Shown: positions 25,775 through 37,900 of the stretch, piece after piece
Position numbering within the stretch: the stretch's first letter is position 1
Layout of the letters: each line of letters opens with the position of its first letter
Assembly (NCBI RefSeq): GCF_036669915.1
Contig: NC_089320.1
Span: forward strand, 18,845,868-18,909,867
Source of the DNA: Pocillopora verrucosa
Taxonomy: Eukaryota > Cnidaria > Anthozoa > Scleractinia > Pocilloporidae
Reading direction: 5' to 3'
Length of the DNA: 64,000 nucleotides
Position numbers and translations under genes: made by a program
The notes under the pieces: generated by a model
The model's database searches: none
Told to the model about the DNA's origin: nothing
Seen by the model: the letters and a program-made list of their open reading frames with translations, nothing else

Positions 25775-26888
25775 ATATTTCATCGGGCCAAGAGAACATG
25801 ATTTGCTAGAAGTTACCCCTCAAATATACTCCTGTCTCGATTAACTCAATATTTTGGGATAAAAAAAATTAAAAAAGGTCCAAAAAATTGTCATGGGGAT
25901 CATTTCTCGTTCCATGTTCTCTTGTTCTGAACCATTGACCATTGTTGGAACGTTGCTCACTTTTTTTATTCAGTTCGTCAGTCTCATTTTTCAATTTGAA
26001 GAGTAAGCAAGAATTAGAAAATACTATAGTATGATAAATATTGAATATGGCCTACAAATGGTTCTATTTTTTGTCTAACAAAAATACAATACAAAGGGAA
26101 AAACTATTCTCTCAGAGGTGCAACGATGAATTTAAGGATAAGCTTTCTTAATGCTGAGTTCGAAGAACTGAAGATATTAGGCGTAATACCATTTTTTTAG
26201 AAATTATTCCAAAAAAATTGTCGGACCCCTTTTGAAGCAACTGAAGCATCTGACCACACACACACGCGGGAAAAAAACAGTTGGTGCTAAAATTATAATT
26301 TGAGTCTTTGAAAAGATTGGTTAAGTTTTTTTTATCCGCAGTATCTATCAGAAGGTCACAAGATTGACCCCCGTCGAGAGATCTCGCCATTTGCAATCGC
26401 TTGTGTTCTACTACAGTCTCTTACAATCTCTTGTATGTTACTGAAAAAACCGCCTTAACTTAAGCGTTTGTCATAAACGATCAAGATTCTATGTGACTCT
26501 TCTGGTTTCTTCGTACGATCGAGCTTTAGTGTAGATTTGGTATAGGCTTAGTATGTATTTATTTTCCAAGCTAGCAACTAAAAAAAAAGGAAATAAAAAC
26601 ACTAAATTGAACGATACAAAAAGCGAAATAACACAAGACAAGGCAGGCATCTTAGCGGTTTTGTTTGGAACCGACAGAAGCCTGAGCACAAGTTAAGTTG
26701 TTTTCGTTTCCGTGACTACGCGGTGTTTTGGCAACCTGACGTCACGGACTCATAACATTCGACTGCCGCCATGTTTGTACTGCTCTGTTAACTACTCACT
26801 TAGTGACAGTGAATTTGCACGAGATTGCTGTCGATCGATCGAAGAATTTGTCCTTAAAATACTACAATCGGAACTCTAGAGTCCTGTT
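25775..26888. other. Intergenic region and presumed lebercilin promoter
   Basis: No supported ORF. The last 200 bp are less AT-rich and hold GGCAAC followed directly by a palindromic CRE (TGACGTCA), then GCCGCCATG; this is probably the promoter and 5' UTR of the gene starting at 26889. Confidence 0.55.
26730..26744 (+). promoter_or_regulatory. RFX-like half-site next to a CRE palindrome
   Basis: GGCAAC (26730-26735) fits the RGYAAC half of the RFX X-box, and TGACGTCA (26737-26744) is a full CRE. They lie about 150 bp upstream of the lebercilin ATG. RFX factors drive ciliary genes in animals, so the site would make sense here, but a half-site alone is weak evidence. Confidence 0.4.
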
Positions 26889-29800
26889 ATGACTCTAGAA
26901 TTTGAAAATCTACCGCTTTTGTCAAACATCGCTTTGAATTCGTCCTATAATAATGAGACAGATTTCGGAGCGTTGGATCGAGTGAGATCTAAGAAAACTT
27001 CAGTGATTTCTGTGACAAGGAGAGAAAGTCTCCACGCCAAGGAGAAACTACAGGAAAAACGTGAAATGTCCGGCGAATATTCTGACAACTATGATAGTTA
27101 CGAGGATGATTTTGACAGCCCGAGTCCCACGAAAAATGCAACAAGATCTCGGAGATATTCTTCGAGACGCGAATCAAGAATATCAGAGAGGGCTCGATCA
27201 ACTTCGAGATCACCGTCTGATTCACCTCCTAAACAACGATCACGATCGAAAAAGGCATCTACAAGGAGGGACTCATTTTCTTCGTATCGAAGTGCATATG
27301 GTACAAACAGAGGTAAATTTCCAGTATCCAACTTTTGTTTTCCTTTTTCGGCAATGTGTTTGATGTGGTTTTTAGTCTTATGAAGTCTTGATTTTTGTTT
27401 GACATTACTCATAACACTATCGAGTCTCAGAATATTGTGGAAAGTTATTTTTTTTGATTGTCAATACCTGCTATTCACAAAAGGTGTAGAAATCAGTATC
27501 CGTTGCAGGCTCTTGTCAATTTCTTGTAATTCAATCGATGTCTGGACGTAAACCAATTTTAAATGGTCCTGGCGAGTTTTTGATATCGAGACCATTAAGT
27601 TTACTTATGTTCGCAACTATAATAAAAGCCTCCATGGAACAGCGTTTTAAATAAAAAGGCGCTGAGGGAAATTTGAGGTGGAACGAAAAGCATACATTTT
27701 TGTTTGTTTGTACTCAGTACACAGTTTCTACAACACGTCTGACACCTTGCCATACAGTTTCAATATAAATAATTAATTGTAATCAAAGGAGAAAAAAACT
27801 CACAGTGTTCAATGCGTTCACAGCTTTTATTTTATAGTTTATAAGTGGCGATTTCATCCTTTCAGGAGACTTTTTGTGTTGAAATAAATTAACTGGTCAT
27901 TTTTTAGTCACTTTTGTTGATTTCTTCTGTAACAAGGATATTTTATATTTGTGTGTACGAACTTGTCTTTGTCCAATATTTTTTACCCAAATTATTCTAT
28001 ACCAAGTTGTTTTAAGTTTTGCTAATCAAATTTCCAAAACACAAGCTTTGCTATAATGACCTCTGCCATGTGCCAACATACAGTTATACTCATAACTAAA
28101 TTATTGAAGATTAAGGGAATTTTCCCTTGATCCTCTTACTGTAGGCCAGATCATATCATATTAGGTAATTTTAAAATTCTAGCATAGAAAGAAAATGGAG
28201 AAACTGACACAAGGCATCAATGGAAGAATATTAAAAACTTACATGTTGGTTTATCTGATAAAAATCAGGCTAAGTTTAAGGTTGATCAAATTGTTCTTTA
28301 CTTAAGATACATCATGTACAAAAACCTGCTGATCTGTCTCTGTAACAAATGGTAAATTGAATATATCTAAGGTGTTATGACCTTTCCCCTTTAAGAACAA
28401 ACTTGTTGTTTAGGTTGAGTTTTTACCTACAAATTTTTCATACATGTATCTATTTTTTTCCTAATGAATGTACATGTATAATTTTTTTTTTAATTCATTG
28501 GGTCTCAGCCACTTTTACTGTACCATGCTGTGATTAAAATTTTATACCAAGCAGTTATTTGCTATGTGAGCTATGTTTTAAACAGCCATCTATGCAGGTA
28601 TAATCATCGAGGCCACAGGATTGATTTTATAGTACATCAAGAGCCTATTTTATTTCTACTTTCACTGAGAAGAGCTGAGTGAATTGAATCTATGACTTTT
28701 GCAAGATAGTGAATGAAGGGTGATGTTTTTCAGGAAGCTAACCCTAACCTCAGATTAAAGGAAGTAAAAATTCCAAGACAACTGTGAGAAAGAAATCAAG
28801 ACTTTTAGACAGATTGAAATTTAAATCTGTGAGAAAATAAAAATTGAGGCGATTGGTCCAAAGTTTCAGGCTGAAATAGTAAATAGCTTAACTTCATTCC
28901 CATGCTTATTTTTTGCTACTCTGCATCCAAGATCAATGGTCATAGACTAGCTTGATTTTGTCATTTCAAATGTCAGATGAGGCCTTTTTTGAAATGGTAG
29001 TTACCTTCCACTTGCTTTTTTTTTTGTTGTTCTTTGTTTTGCTAATACGAATGGCTGAAGTGAGAAGAATTAGTATTCAAATAAAACCAGGCACTAACAT
29101 TACTGATGTGTTGATAATGAATCCATAGAAACAAGGGTTGCATTCTATGATTGAGAGGTTGTTGTGTAGGAGATGGGATGTGTGATGCAATAAAGAAGAT
29201 TTTACTTGACATTTTCGCGTTTACTCACATATTAACTTTACAAACCCCTCCTTTAAATTTAAGTCCTTTTATTTTAAGCTTAAATGGAACTTATCAAATC
29301 TTGCTCTTTATCTTGTTATTAATTAAGTAGAAGTACAAAATCTCTGTCTTCTATAACCCATAGACCTTTAAGAGTGATTAACATCTACTTTCTCCTTGTG
29401 CTATCATCCCTGAATCAAACATTAAGACACAAGAATAAAGGAAATGATCACCATCTAAAGATGCTCTTGATTGTTAAAAATATTCTCTTAGACATCATCT
29501 TAGGTAATGTATGGTGAAGAGAATGGAGAATATGCACACTGATGTTATGGTGTAAACATATTTTTTCTTTGTGTATTTTAGGTGCACCCAAAAATAAACC
29601 TAAGAAGAGCCAATCGGCTAGCTCAAAGATGACAACCAAAACCACTGGTGGGGAGAGTTCAATGATGAGACGCGTGTTGTCTGCTAACAAACACAAAGTT
29701 TCAAGACTTTACAATATTTTGGAAGAACTACAGCAAGAAGTCGAAGAACTAAAGGACGAGAATAAATCTCTGAAAAGAGTGAGCCATCGACAAGAGAAGC

Positions 29801-32800
29801 AAATTAAGAAAATCGACGAAGAGGAAGCAAGTTTGCCCATGTTGCTTCAAAGGCACAGCGCAGAGATGCGAACTTTGAAAGAGAGAATGAGAAAAAACCA
29901 AGAAGTTTTGCACAAGAAAGAGAGGGAATCTAAAGAAAGAGACGCCGAGATTCAGAAATTGCGTGACAAAGTCAAGAGTTTTCGAGTACTATCACAAGAC
30001 AGGAAACTTGAAGAACGAGCGGCTTTGGCGAAAAAGTTAGATAACGTCCAGGACGAAATAGCGACAAAAGACAAAAAGATATTGGTAAGTTAGTTTTGAA
30101 GACTCAAGGGGAATAAGAAACGAAGGGGGCTTATCAGTGTCGTAAAACCGAAGTTAAGTGATCTAGAGAAATAATATTAACGAAGGAAAATGGTCGGCGT
30201 ATTATTTAGATGACAGTCGAAAGCATTAGTTTATTCCTTTTGCCTCTCTCTGTTATTGGTCTTTAAACTCCCGCCACCTTCTTAGCCAATCAAATGCAAA
30301 ATTAAAACTGATTGCGATTGGTCGCGCATGCTTTCCCGCGCTCTAGACAGTTGGCTTGTTTTTGCTTTCGTTTCTCATTGGTTCCCCGTGACATACACTA
30401 TACATTCCTTCTCCCGATTGGCTGATTCGATCACTTGGAATATGGTTTTATGACTCTGGTTGTCATTGGCTCCTTGTGATATATTTTTTCCTTCGTTCTG
30501 ATTGTCTGGTGTAGAAAAAAAAAAGAAAAGAAAAAGAATTCACCATTGAAGAATCTTAGTAGTAACTGTTAAGGTTTAAAATGCATGAAACCCAAATTAC
30601 AATGTCCCTAAATATAATCAAACTATTAGTAATCTTAAAATAGCACCACTTTTATGCAAAGTTTGTTTTCCAGGTGCTTCTGGAATGTTTTTGTAAAATT
30701 CACATAGCAACTTTTCAACCTTAATAAGCGTTGGATCGAACAAATGACAAATCATGTCTCCATGACGAAGCTTTTGACAGACTAACTGCCCCCTAAAGCT
30801 TATTATGTCAATTGAATTTCTCCCTAAAAACGTGCTGTCATGAATCGTTAATAAATTAGCCATTAAAATGTATTACTCAGCTGTTTGTTTCTCACGGTTT
30901 TTAGGATCTAGAAAAAGCTATCGCTCTTAAAGACAAGGCAAGACAGCGAGAGATGAAGGACCAAAGAGAGCGCTACAAGCAGGCGAAAGAAGAATTAAAA
31001 CGGGTCCAAGACGATTTCCGCTCGCTGCGAGAAAGATTGAAGGTAATTAATGTTTTTCCACATTCACGTTTTTGTCATATGAAGGTTTGCAGGAATTTCG
31101 CCATGTTTTAACGCTCTTGTCAGCTTGAATGTATGATAAAATTCTACGCCGCATTTCTCTCTTTGACTGAGAGCGCATTGTGGCAAAAAATATCATTTAT
31201 GAAAATAAAATGTGTAGCATTTGGTTCATTTTATCAGCGTTGTAGACTTAGCACAAAAGAGGACGGCTTTACAACTTCGCAAAAAATAATCGTCATTAAT
31301 TTGATGTATTTTACACAAGGAAAAGACCTAGGCAGAAAACTAACGTACAAACTAATCAAGGAAATCGCAATCTGTATGTGTGAATTTTTCGTGCCGCACA
31401 TGTGGTGTTGAGAAGTGCTTTGTAATTTATTATAGCATTTGCCTTCGATTTTCTTAGCCACTTGAAAGCACTGAACTCTCACTTTAAGGCGGAAGTTGTT
31501 GTCGTTCTTAGTCGGCCTTGGTGATATACATGTAGATCGAACTAGTCTGTATTCAATATTCTATTTATCTTCTTCCTATTCTTTCTTTCCGAGGCATGAT
31601 ATGGTAATTGTTATGCAATCGATGCAACAAAAACGTGATTTCGTCAACAAATTTTTATAAGCTTCTGAGAATGGAAGCATTTTTTAAACAGTTGTGTCCC
31701 TGAGAATCCTTTTTCTTTGACATCTGAGACTTCATAGGTTTGTTCAGTGATGATGCTTCCTTTGTTTCTTTGCTGTCGCGTAGCTCCACGTGTCTTAACG
31801 TTGAGCAGTCTATTTTCCCAGTTCACGTGAAAGCTTTTTTTTCCTCTTCACTAGGAAAAAGAGAGAGAATTGGATGAGAAGAACATCTATCATCAACATA
31901 TTGTACAGAAGAAGAAGAAAGTTCCAAATTTACCAGCACTCCCTGCGGGCAGCCAGGGCATTCATGCACCCGCTATCACTGCTCCAGCGGTTCACATTGA
32001 AAAAGCGCCAGATACGAAAGAGAAAAGAACAAATGTATTTTTGACAAATGCGGCAAGCGACTCTGGTTCGGTTGTAACGGATGAAGGGAGGGACACAGAT
32101 GAGAAGTCTGAAAAAGTCAGCGTTAATCATGAACTTCCCGTGGTTTCTGAACAGACGAGACATGGTGGGGTCCTCCAAGTTGATGGAAAGGAAGACGAAG
32201 AGAAGAAAAGGAGAGAAGCTAAGGAGAGAAGGAGACACGAGGAGGAAGTGGAGCAGAGACGGCGCATAGACGAGGAAGAGCGCAGAAGGAAAGAAGAGCA
32301 AGAGAAACGAAAGGAAGAAGAACACGAGAGAAGATTGCGCGAAGAGGAGGAACAATTAAGGAAACAACGAGAGGAACAGGAACGAGCCATGAAACAAAAG
32401 GAAGAAGAAGAAAAAAAGCGGTTTGAAGAAGAAGCTGAGATCAGACGGAAGAAAGATATGCTGCTGGCGCGCATGCGAGCGATTGATGCAGGAAACGAGA
32501 AAACAGACACTGTTACTGCAACCGGAGGGACTACTGGTCCCCCTGTGGAAGACAAACCCAAAAAAGTTCCGATTTTCCTTCAGAGCGATAAACCTATGAA
32601 AACAGAGCAGGAGCCAGTGAAGCCTCCAAACGCGGCAAGTTCGGATGACGATATTCTGTCCGATACCAGTGGCGGCAGAAAGAAGTTCAGCGCCAGCTCG
32701 AGACAAAGCCGCTTCTCGTACGATTTCAAACAAACTGTAGAAAATCTTCATCATGGTCTTCCTGCGCATGCTGCACAGGAGGGCGTAAAACCAGAGGCCC

Positions 32801-33429
32801 AAAAATCGGACAAGAAAGACTCTCTGTCGGACGATCTAAGTTTTGGTACTTACAAACCTACACTGGGCAGAAGGGCTGCCGCCAAAAGAGACAATAAAGA
32901 CGATTTGAGTTTTGGAGGGTATAATCCTTCTTTTGGTTCGAATAAAGAGACAGCTCGCAAAAATAGCGGTCTTAACTTTGGCACCGGGAAGAAAAACGCT
33001 ACTGAAAAAGAACAAAACGGTGTCATCTTTGGGGATTATAACCCTTCTTTTGGAGGGTCGCGTGAGACAGCAACTTCCAGCCTACCAAACGGTGACATTG
33101 GTGGAAAGTCAAGTCCCCCACGTGGTCGCAGACCAAGAAATTATGGTGGTGGAACAGCATCTTTGTTTGACGACGATCTTTTTACAAATGAGGAAGTCAA
33201 ACCCTCGGGTAATCCTCTGTTTGGAGACAGCTCCATAAAAAAAGACAAATCATCTTACCCATGGGAAAACAAAGTAAATGTTACAAGATCTAACGTATCT
33301 CAAGAGGATTCTCTACTGCCTCGCAGGAGACATTTGCAAAGTATCGGAAAAAGCACAGAGAAAAATGTACGCGCTGTAGATAATGCGCTGGATGATATTG
33401 ATGACGAGATTGAGGAAGTTATTCTATAA
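26889..33429 (+). CDS. LCA5: Lebercilin homologue, 879 residues, four exons
   Basis: Lebercilin is a coiled-coil protein of the ciliary axoneme and basal body that works with intraflagellar transport; human mutations cause Leber congenital amaurosis 5. Exons: 26889-27312, 29582-30084, 30905-31042, 31855-33429 (2,640 nt, frame kept). Residues 1-141 are Ser/Arg-rich and disordered. Residues about 160-360 form the conserved lebercilin coiled coil: RRVLSANKHKVSRLYNILEE, LQRHSAEMRTLKERMRKNQE, ending in REKEREL-type LKEKERELDEKNIYHQH across the exon 3-4 joint, as in the human protein. Residues about 468-567 are an Arg/Glu-rich helix ending in MLLARMRAIDAG. Near residues 680-765 come repeats of SFGxYxPSFG. 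It is longer than human lebercilin (about 697). The TAA stop overlaps an AATAAA. Confidence 0.92.
27313..29581 (+). other. Large first intron of lebercilin
   Basis: 2.3 kb between exons 1 and 2, donor GAG|GTAAAT and acceptor ATTTTAG. No nested gene seen. A reversed repeat copy lies at 29360-29500. Confidence 0.7.
29360..29500 (-). repeat. Reversed copy of a dispersed repeat (second family)
   Basis: The reverse complement reads TGGTGATCATTTCCTTTATT, CTTAATGTTTGATTCA and ends AGTTAATCACT-like then TTAAAGG. The same order is found at 35219-35390 and 42231-42450. Confidence 0.6.
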
Positions 33430-33433
33430 TAAA
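33428..33433 (+). terminator. Polyadenylation signal overlapping the lebercilin stop codon
   Basis: AATAAA begins at the second base of the TAA stop. If used, the 3' UTR would be only about 10-30 nt. Further AATAAA-like sequences occur about 220 nt downstream. Confidence 0.45.
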
Positions 33434-34967
33434 GAGTTTTACAAATTATCTAAATTATAATATACATAAGTATTTAAGAGACGCGTTACCTTCGCGCAGA
33501 AGATCTTCGGACAGTTTGAGAAGTTAGCCATGACATTTTTTTGTTGTTGTGACATCCATTTATAAGAACCTCTATTAATTTTCTCAAGTACTGTCCGTTA
33601 TTGAGGCTAAACCCAAACGATGTCGTGTTTTAATCGATGACGCAAATCTTACTAATAAAAATATTTTCTCATCAGATGGGTCTGTCTTTTTGTAGCTTGA
33701 CTTGGCAGATGTAGACTCGTTGAGCCCTTTTGCATGTGTGGCTGACATTTATGTCGAAGTGTGCTTTTAATGCGTTTACAATATCCAAACAGCAACGCTT
33801 GTCAAACGAACTCTTGATGGCTCTTTCCGTATCGTATCATTCAGGTTACATCACCCCTCCCCCTCTCCCCACCAGTTTATAGGTTTCGTGAATGTATATT
33901 CCTTATGAGAAGCCTTTTCTAACGAATTTTTGCCTTCATAACATCTCCAAATGAAATACTTGAACAAAAAGCACAACAACAGTGACGAAGATAAAGAACT
34001 TTGTTTTGTCTCCTCAATTGCTGTGTGACTGCAGTATTTTTTCCCATCCTAGTTTTAATTGTTTGAAGTTAGACTTTTTTCATTTGTGATTGTATGGAGA
34101 TTTGGAACATTTCCTTCTCAGCCTCTTTTAACATATTTCTATCATTCTGCTCTAAAGCCCATCCAGATATATTCCAGCAAACACTACTAACACCATGTCT
34201 GTAAGTTTGTGGCTGATAACCAGGGTGTGTACAATTTGAATTCCAGTCCCAAGACAAAAGAGGTCAACATGTTCAGACAGGATCCACGAACTTATTCAAT
34301 GATTGCATCAATTCTTAATCTTCCTACAATGCCTTGAGGAAAAAAATAAGTTGAAGTGCTCTAACACGCTCAAATTTTGTTGTTCACTAAATAAACTTTG
34401 GAACTTATTTCCATACGCTTTTAGTGATCTCAATCAAAAATTGAAGGGAGCACTAACAATTCAAAATAAACATTTCACTTTAATTGTCCATGAAAAAGAG
34501 CAGTCCTTTCTCAACATTTCAGCAATATTATTACTCTTTCTTATTAAATTTAGTGGCTGTGAGCCATTCCTCTTCATGAACTTCTTCAATGATTTTCTCA
34601 CTCCTAGCAACACCTACAGCCAAGAGTGAATTATCATCTTTACTTGGCGATGAACACATCACAAATGATGGTTTTAGTTTTCTTATAAGGGCACTGTTAC
34701 ATCAAGATAGTATATGAAGTTCCCCTACCCCCCTGAATCTGGGTTCACCTCTTTGTACTTTCACTATTTACTGAAATTAGTCAGACTCTGTTGTTCTGGC
34801 TCTGGCTGCAGTGCATTTTCTCCATTGTTAAGCTCCAAGAAGACAGGTTATGTTTTCTTCCAATCTGATGACAGCCATGACTAGGCCAGCAAGTAGAACT
34901 GACATCTTTGTGGTCTCAGTTTTTAATGCCTCTTGCCACTGTCAGTGCAGGTATGTCCTTGCTCATC
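33434..34967. other. Intergenic region between convergent lebercilin and GET1
   Basis: No supported gene. This holds the 3' flanks of two convergent genes. Short ORFs at 34069-34257 and 34303-34629 have no family resemblance. Confidence 0.6.
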
Positions 34968-37900
34968 TCAAAACAGCACAGTTGAGATGATTTTATTTGA
35001 TGTAACAATCCAGCATGGAAGTCCAACAGCCCCTGTGGCAAGAAAAATGTTGAAATTATCAGGATCAATAACAATGAAAAGTTAAATTATTTGGTGATTA
35101 AACTATAGAACTAAGTGTAATTAATAACACTTACCAATCAGGAGCTTGTTGATGAAAATTGATTAACCAAACATTGCATGTTACCCACACTCTTCAGCTG
35201 CATTTCTTCAAGCTTTCTTTAACCCCTTACACCCTAATATCAGCATACATATTCACCTTACTCCTCTTTTCACCTTTCCTACAGTTACTGACAAGGAGAA
35301 TTTGTTTCAAAATCAAGGTCTCATTCAAATATTGATCATTTCCTTAATTCTTGTGACCTTAATGTTTGATTCACCTGTAAAAATGTAAACCCAAGTTTCA
35401 CTACTAAGATTGGATTGTTAATTCTCCCCTCTAGCTGCTACACATTTCCCTGTACATTTGTTACAAGAATTTGGTGTTGGATCAATATCATATCTTGTAC
35501 CTGATAAGTTTGAGTATTCTCATTACCAGTTTGCTGGATAATATATGAATACTATAGGGAGAAGTTGCAGGTAATCACTTCTAAGAGTTAAAGGGTTAAA
35601 GGATATTAGATGCAGCTCTCTCCCAGGGGTTAAAGAGATTACAGTTTGCTGGTACCCACAGCCTTTATACTCTTGAGTGGAGACAGACACTCTTACCAAG
35701 GAACACAATACAATCATCTGAAGTCCAACATGCTAGTCATAGAGCTATCATTTCTCTTTAAGGAAACTTTTGTTCAGTCTTAGTTTGCTTTGATATCATT
35801 TGATACTGTAGCTCACCAGGTATTCCAGTAGGGAAGGCTAAAATTCTGTTGAGTGGATAGAACCATTGCACAGGTAACAACACCACTGGCTCCTTTCTGT
35901 ACACAAACACAAATGCCATATGACAGACTCCCTTTAAGATGAATCAAAGTGACACTATGGTGAATCTGTGGATATACTATGCAGAATATCACTAAAATAT
36001 GCAGTACTTGTACAGTAATCCTGTGATTCCAAGAAACAGAATTGAGCCATCATATCCACAGAAGTCCTTGCCAATTGATCAGCCATAACTAACAATCAAT
36101 CAGCCATCTTCAATAAGATGCATGCCCTCCCCTGACTCCTAAGGCTGAGCTAACCCCACAAAAATTTTCCTATTGAATTCCCACATTACTCATTCTTATG
36201 TTTTGCATATCCATGATCAAAAAATGATGGCACTATACTCCATCATGAGGTGTTCTAAGGAGTTACATTAGGCAACAAGATTTGTTCTTTTTGTACCATC
36301 TATGCAATTTTCTATTGAAAGTAGATTTGGTATTGTCAAATTTACACTTTTAATGTCAATGTATTGCTTCATGTTGAAAAGATCTCCAAAATTGACAAGG
36401 ATGAATTTCTCTGCAAAATATCAATACAATATATAGCAGGAAAATGAGGAGAATAAAGAAAAAATTCTCCAAACTAACATTAATATGAATTATGTGGCAG
36501 ACAGTAAGGGGAATTGCCAATAAGATCTTGGGAGTGATTTAGGGTGTAGGGTTACTAAGCATGTTTTGAAAGCAAATTGGTATTCAACTCTACTACTTCC
36601 TGGCCACCTCTGGAAGTGAAAAGGTTTGCACTTGAATTTACCATAACAGATACTATGTGGATCACACTTACCAGTAGTCCCATAAATATTGCTGTTAATA
36701 TTTTACTCCTAACTGTAATCTTCTCACTTCTCTGTTTCACTAAAGAAATGAAAATGTTTCACAGATTGTGAAACAAAAACAAATTGGGATTAAAGAAAGG
36801 CAATTCCATAGTACTGCACAGTGTATTCCTGCTTCCCACATCATTTAATGTGCAATGAAAATGCACACATCACAACAAAGTAACTATTTCTTTGTGGTCA
36901 GAGCTTACAAGTGAGTTAGATCACAGGCAAGTATCAAAATGGTGAATTATCCCTGAGTTCTTCTGTGCTTATAGATACAGGTATTGCAAGTTAAAATGAA
37001 GTTCAGGTTAACCCTTTAAATCCCAAGTTCTCATCAGTACATCTCCTTAGTCTGAGCCATACAGTTCTTATGATGTTAGTTAGGAGTACTGGATCAATTA
37101 AAAATCCTCTCATTGATTTGTTTTCTATTCTCATCATTTGTCTGCTTCATATTTTATTGATATTATAAAGAGATAAACGTCTTGGTCATTAATAGGAGTA
37201 AGAGATAATGATGATGATGTATTCACATAAAGCATTTTCTATAGTTATAATATACTCCATATTAAACTCTACAGGGGACTTCAGCCAGCTGCATTGAGCA
37301 GCTTACAATTTTTTTAAAAGAAAACTTTGCAAATGATTTAAAACTAAGTTGATCTGTATCTCCTCTTGTATATGAGTTATCATTATGACAATTCATACTA
37401 ATTTAAGATCATGTTTCAATCTATATTAATTTTGAACCACAACATGAGTCTTAAATACTTGATAAGAGTAAGACACAACAATCAAAGAGGAATTCTGTGC
37501 ATTATTCCAAATAATTAAGGTGCTGGTGCTTCTAAAAATTCATTCAGCTCCATTTTTATTTCCAACTTCAAGTTTTTATAAAAGATGAACAAACAATACT
37601 TATCGACTGAAAGATGAAGACCTTATGACGTAAAAATGCTTAACCTTTTAACCCCCAAGATCTGAATGTTAATTCTCACCTCTGGCTACTACACATTTCC
37701 TTGTAAATTAGTTACAGAAATTTGATGCTAAATTAAGATAAAAATTTTCCACCTGATAAGTTTGAGAATTCCCATTACCTGTTTGCTTGATGGTGTATGG
37801 ATATTACAGGAAGAAGTCACATTTTAAACTCTTCTAGGATTTACTGGGTTAATGTAATGTTCATAATTTCACTTTGTGAATCTTTCACTTGGTACCTATT

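Noticed and set aside
31930-32802. Minus-strand ORFs over lebercilin exon 4
   Set aside because: Antisense of the Arg/Glu-rich repeat gives low-complexity Ser/Phe/Leu frames; shadows.
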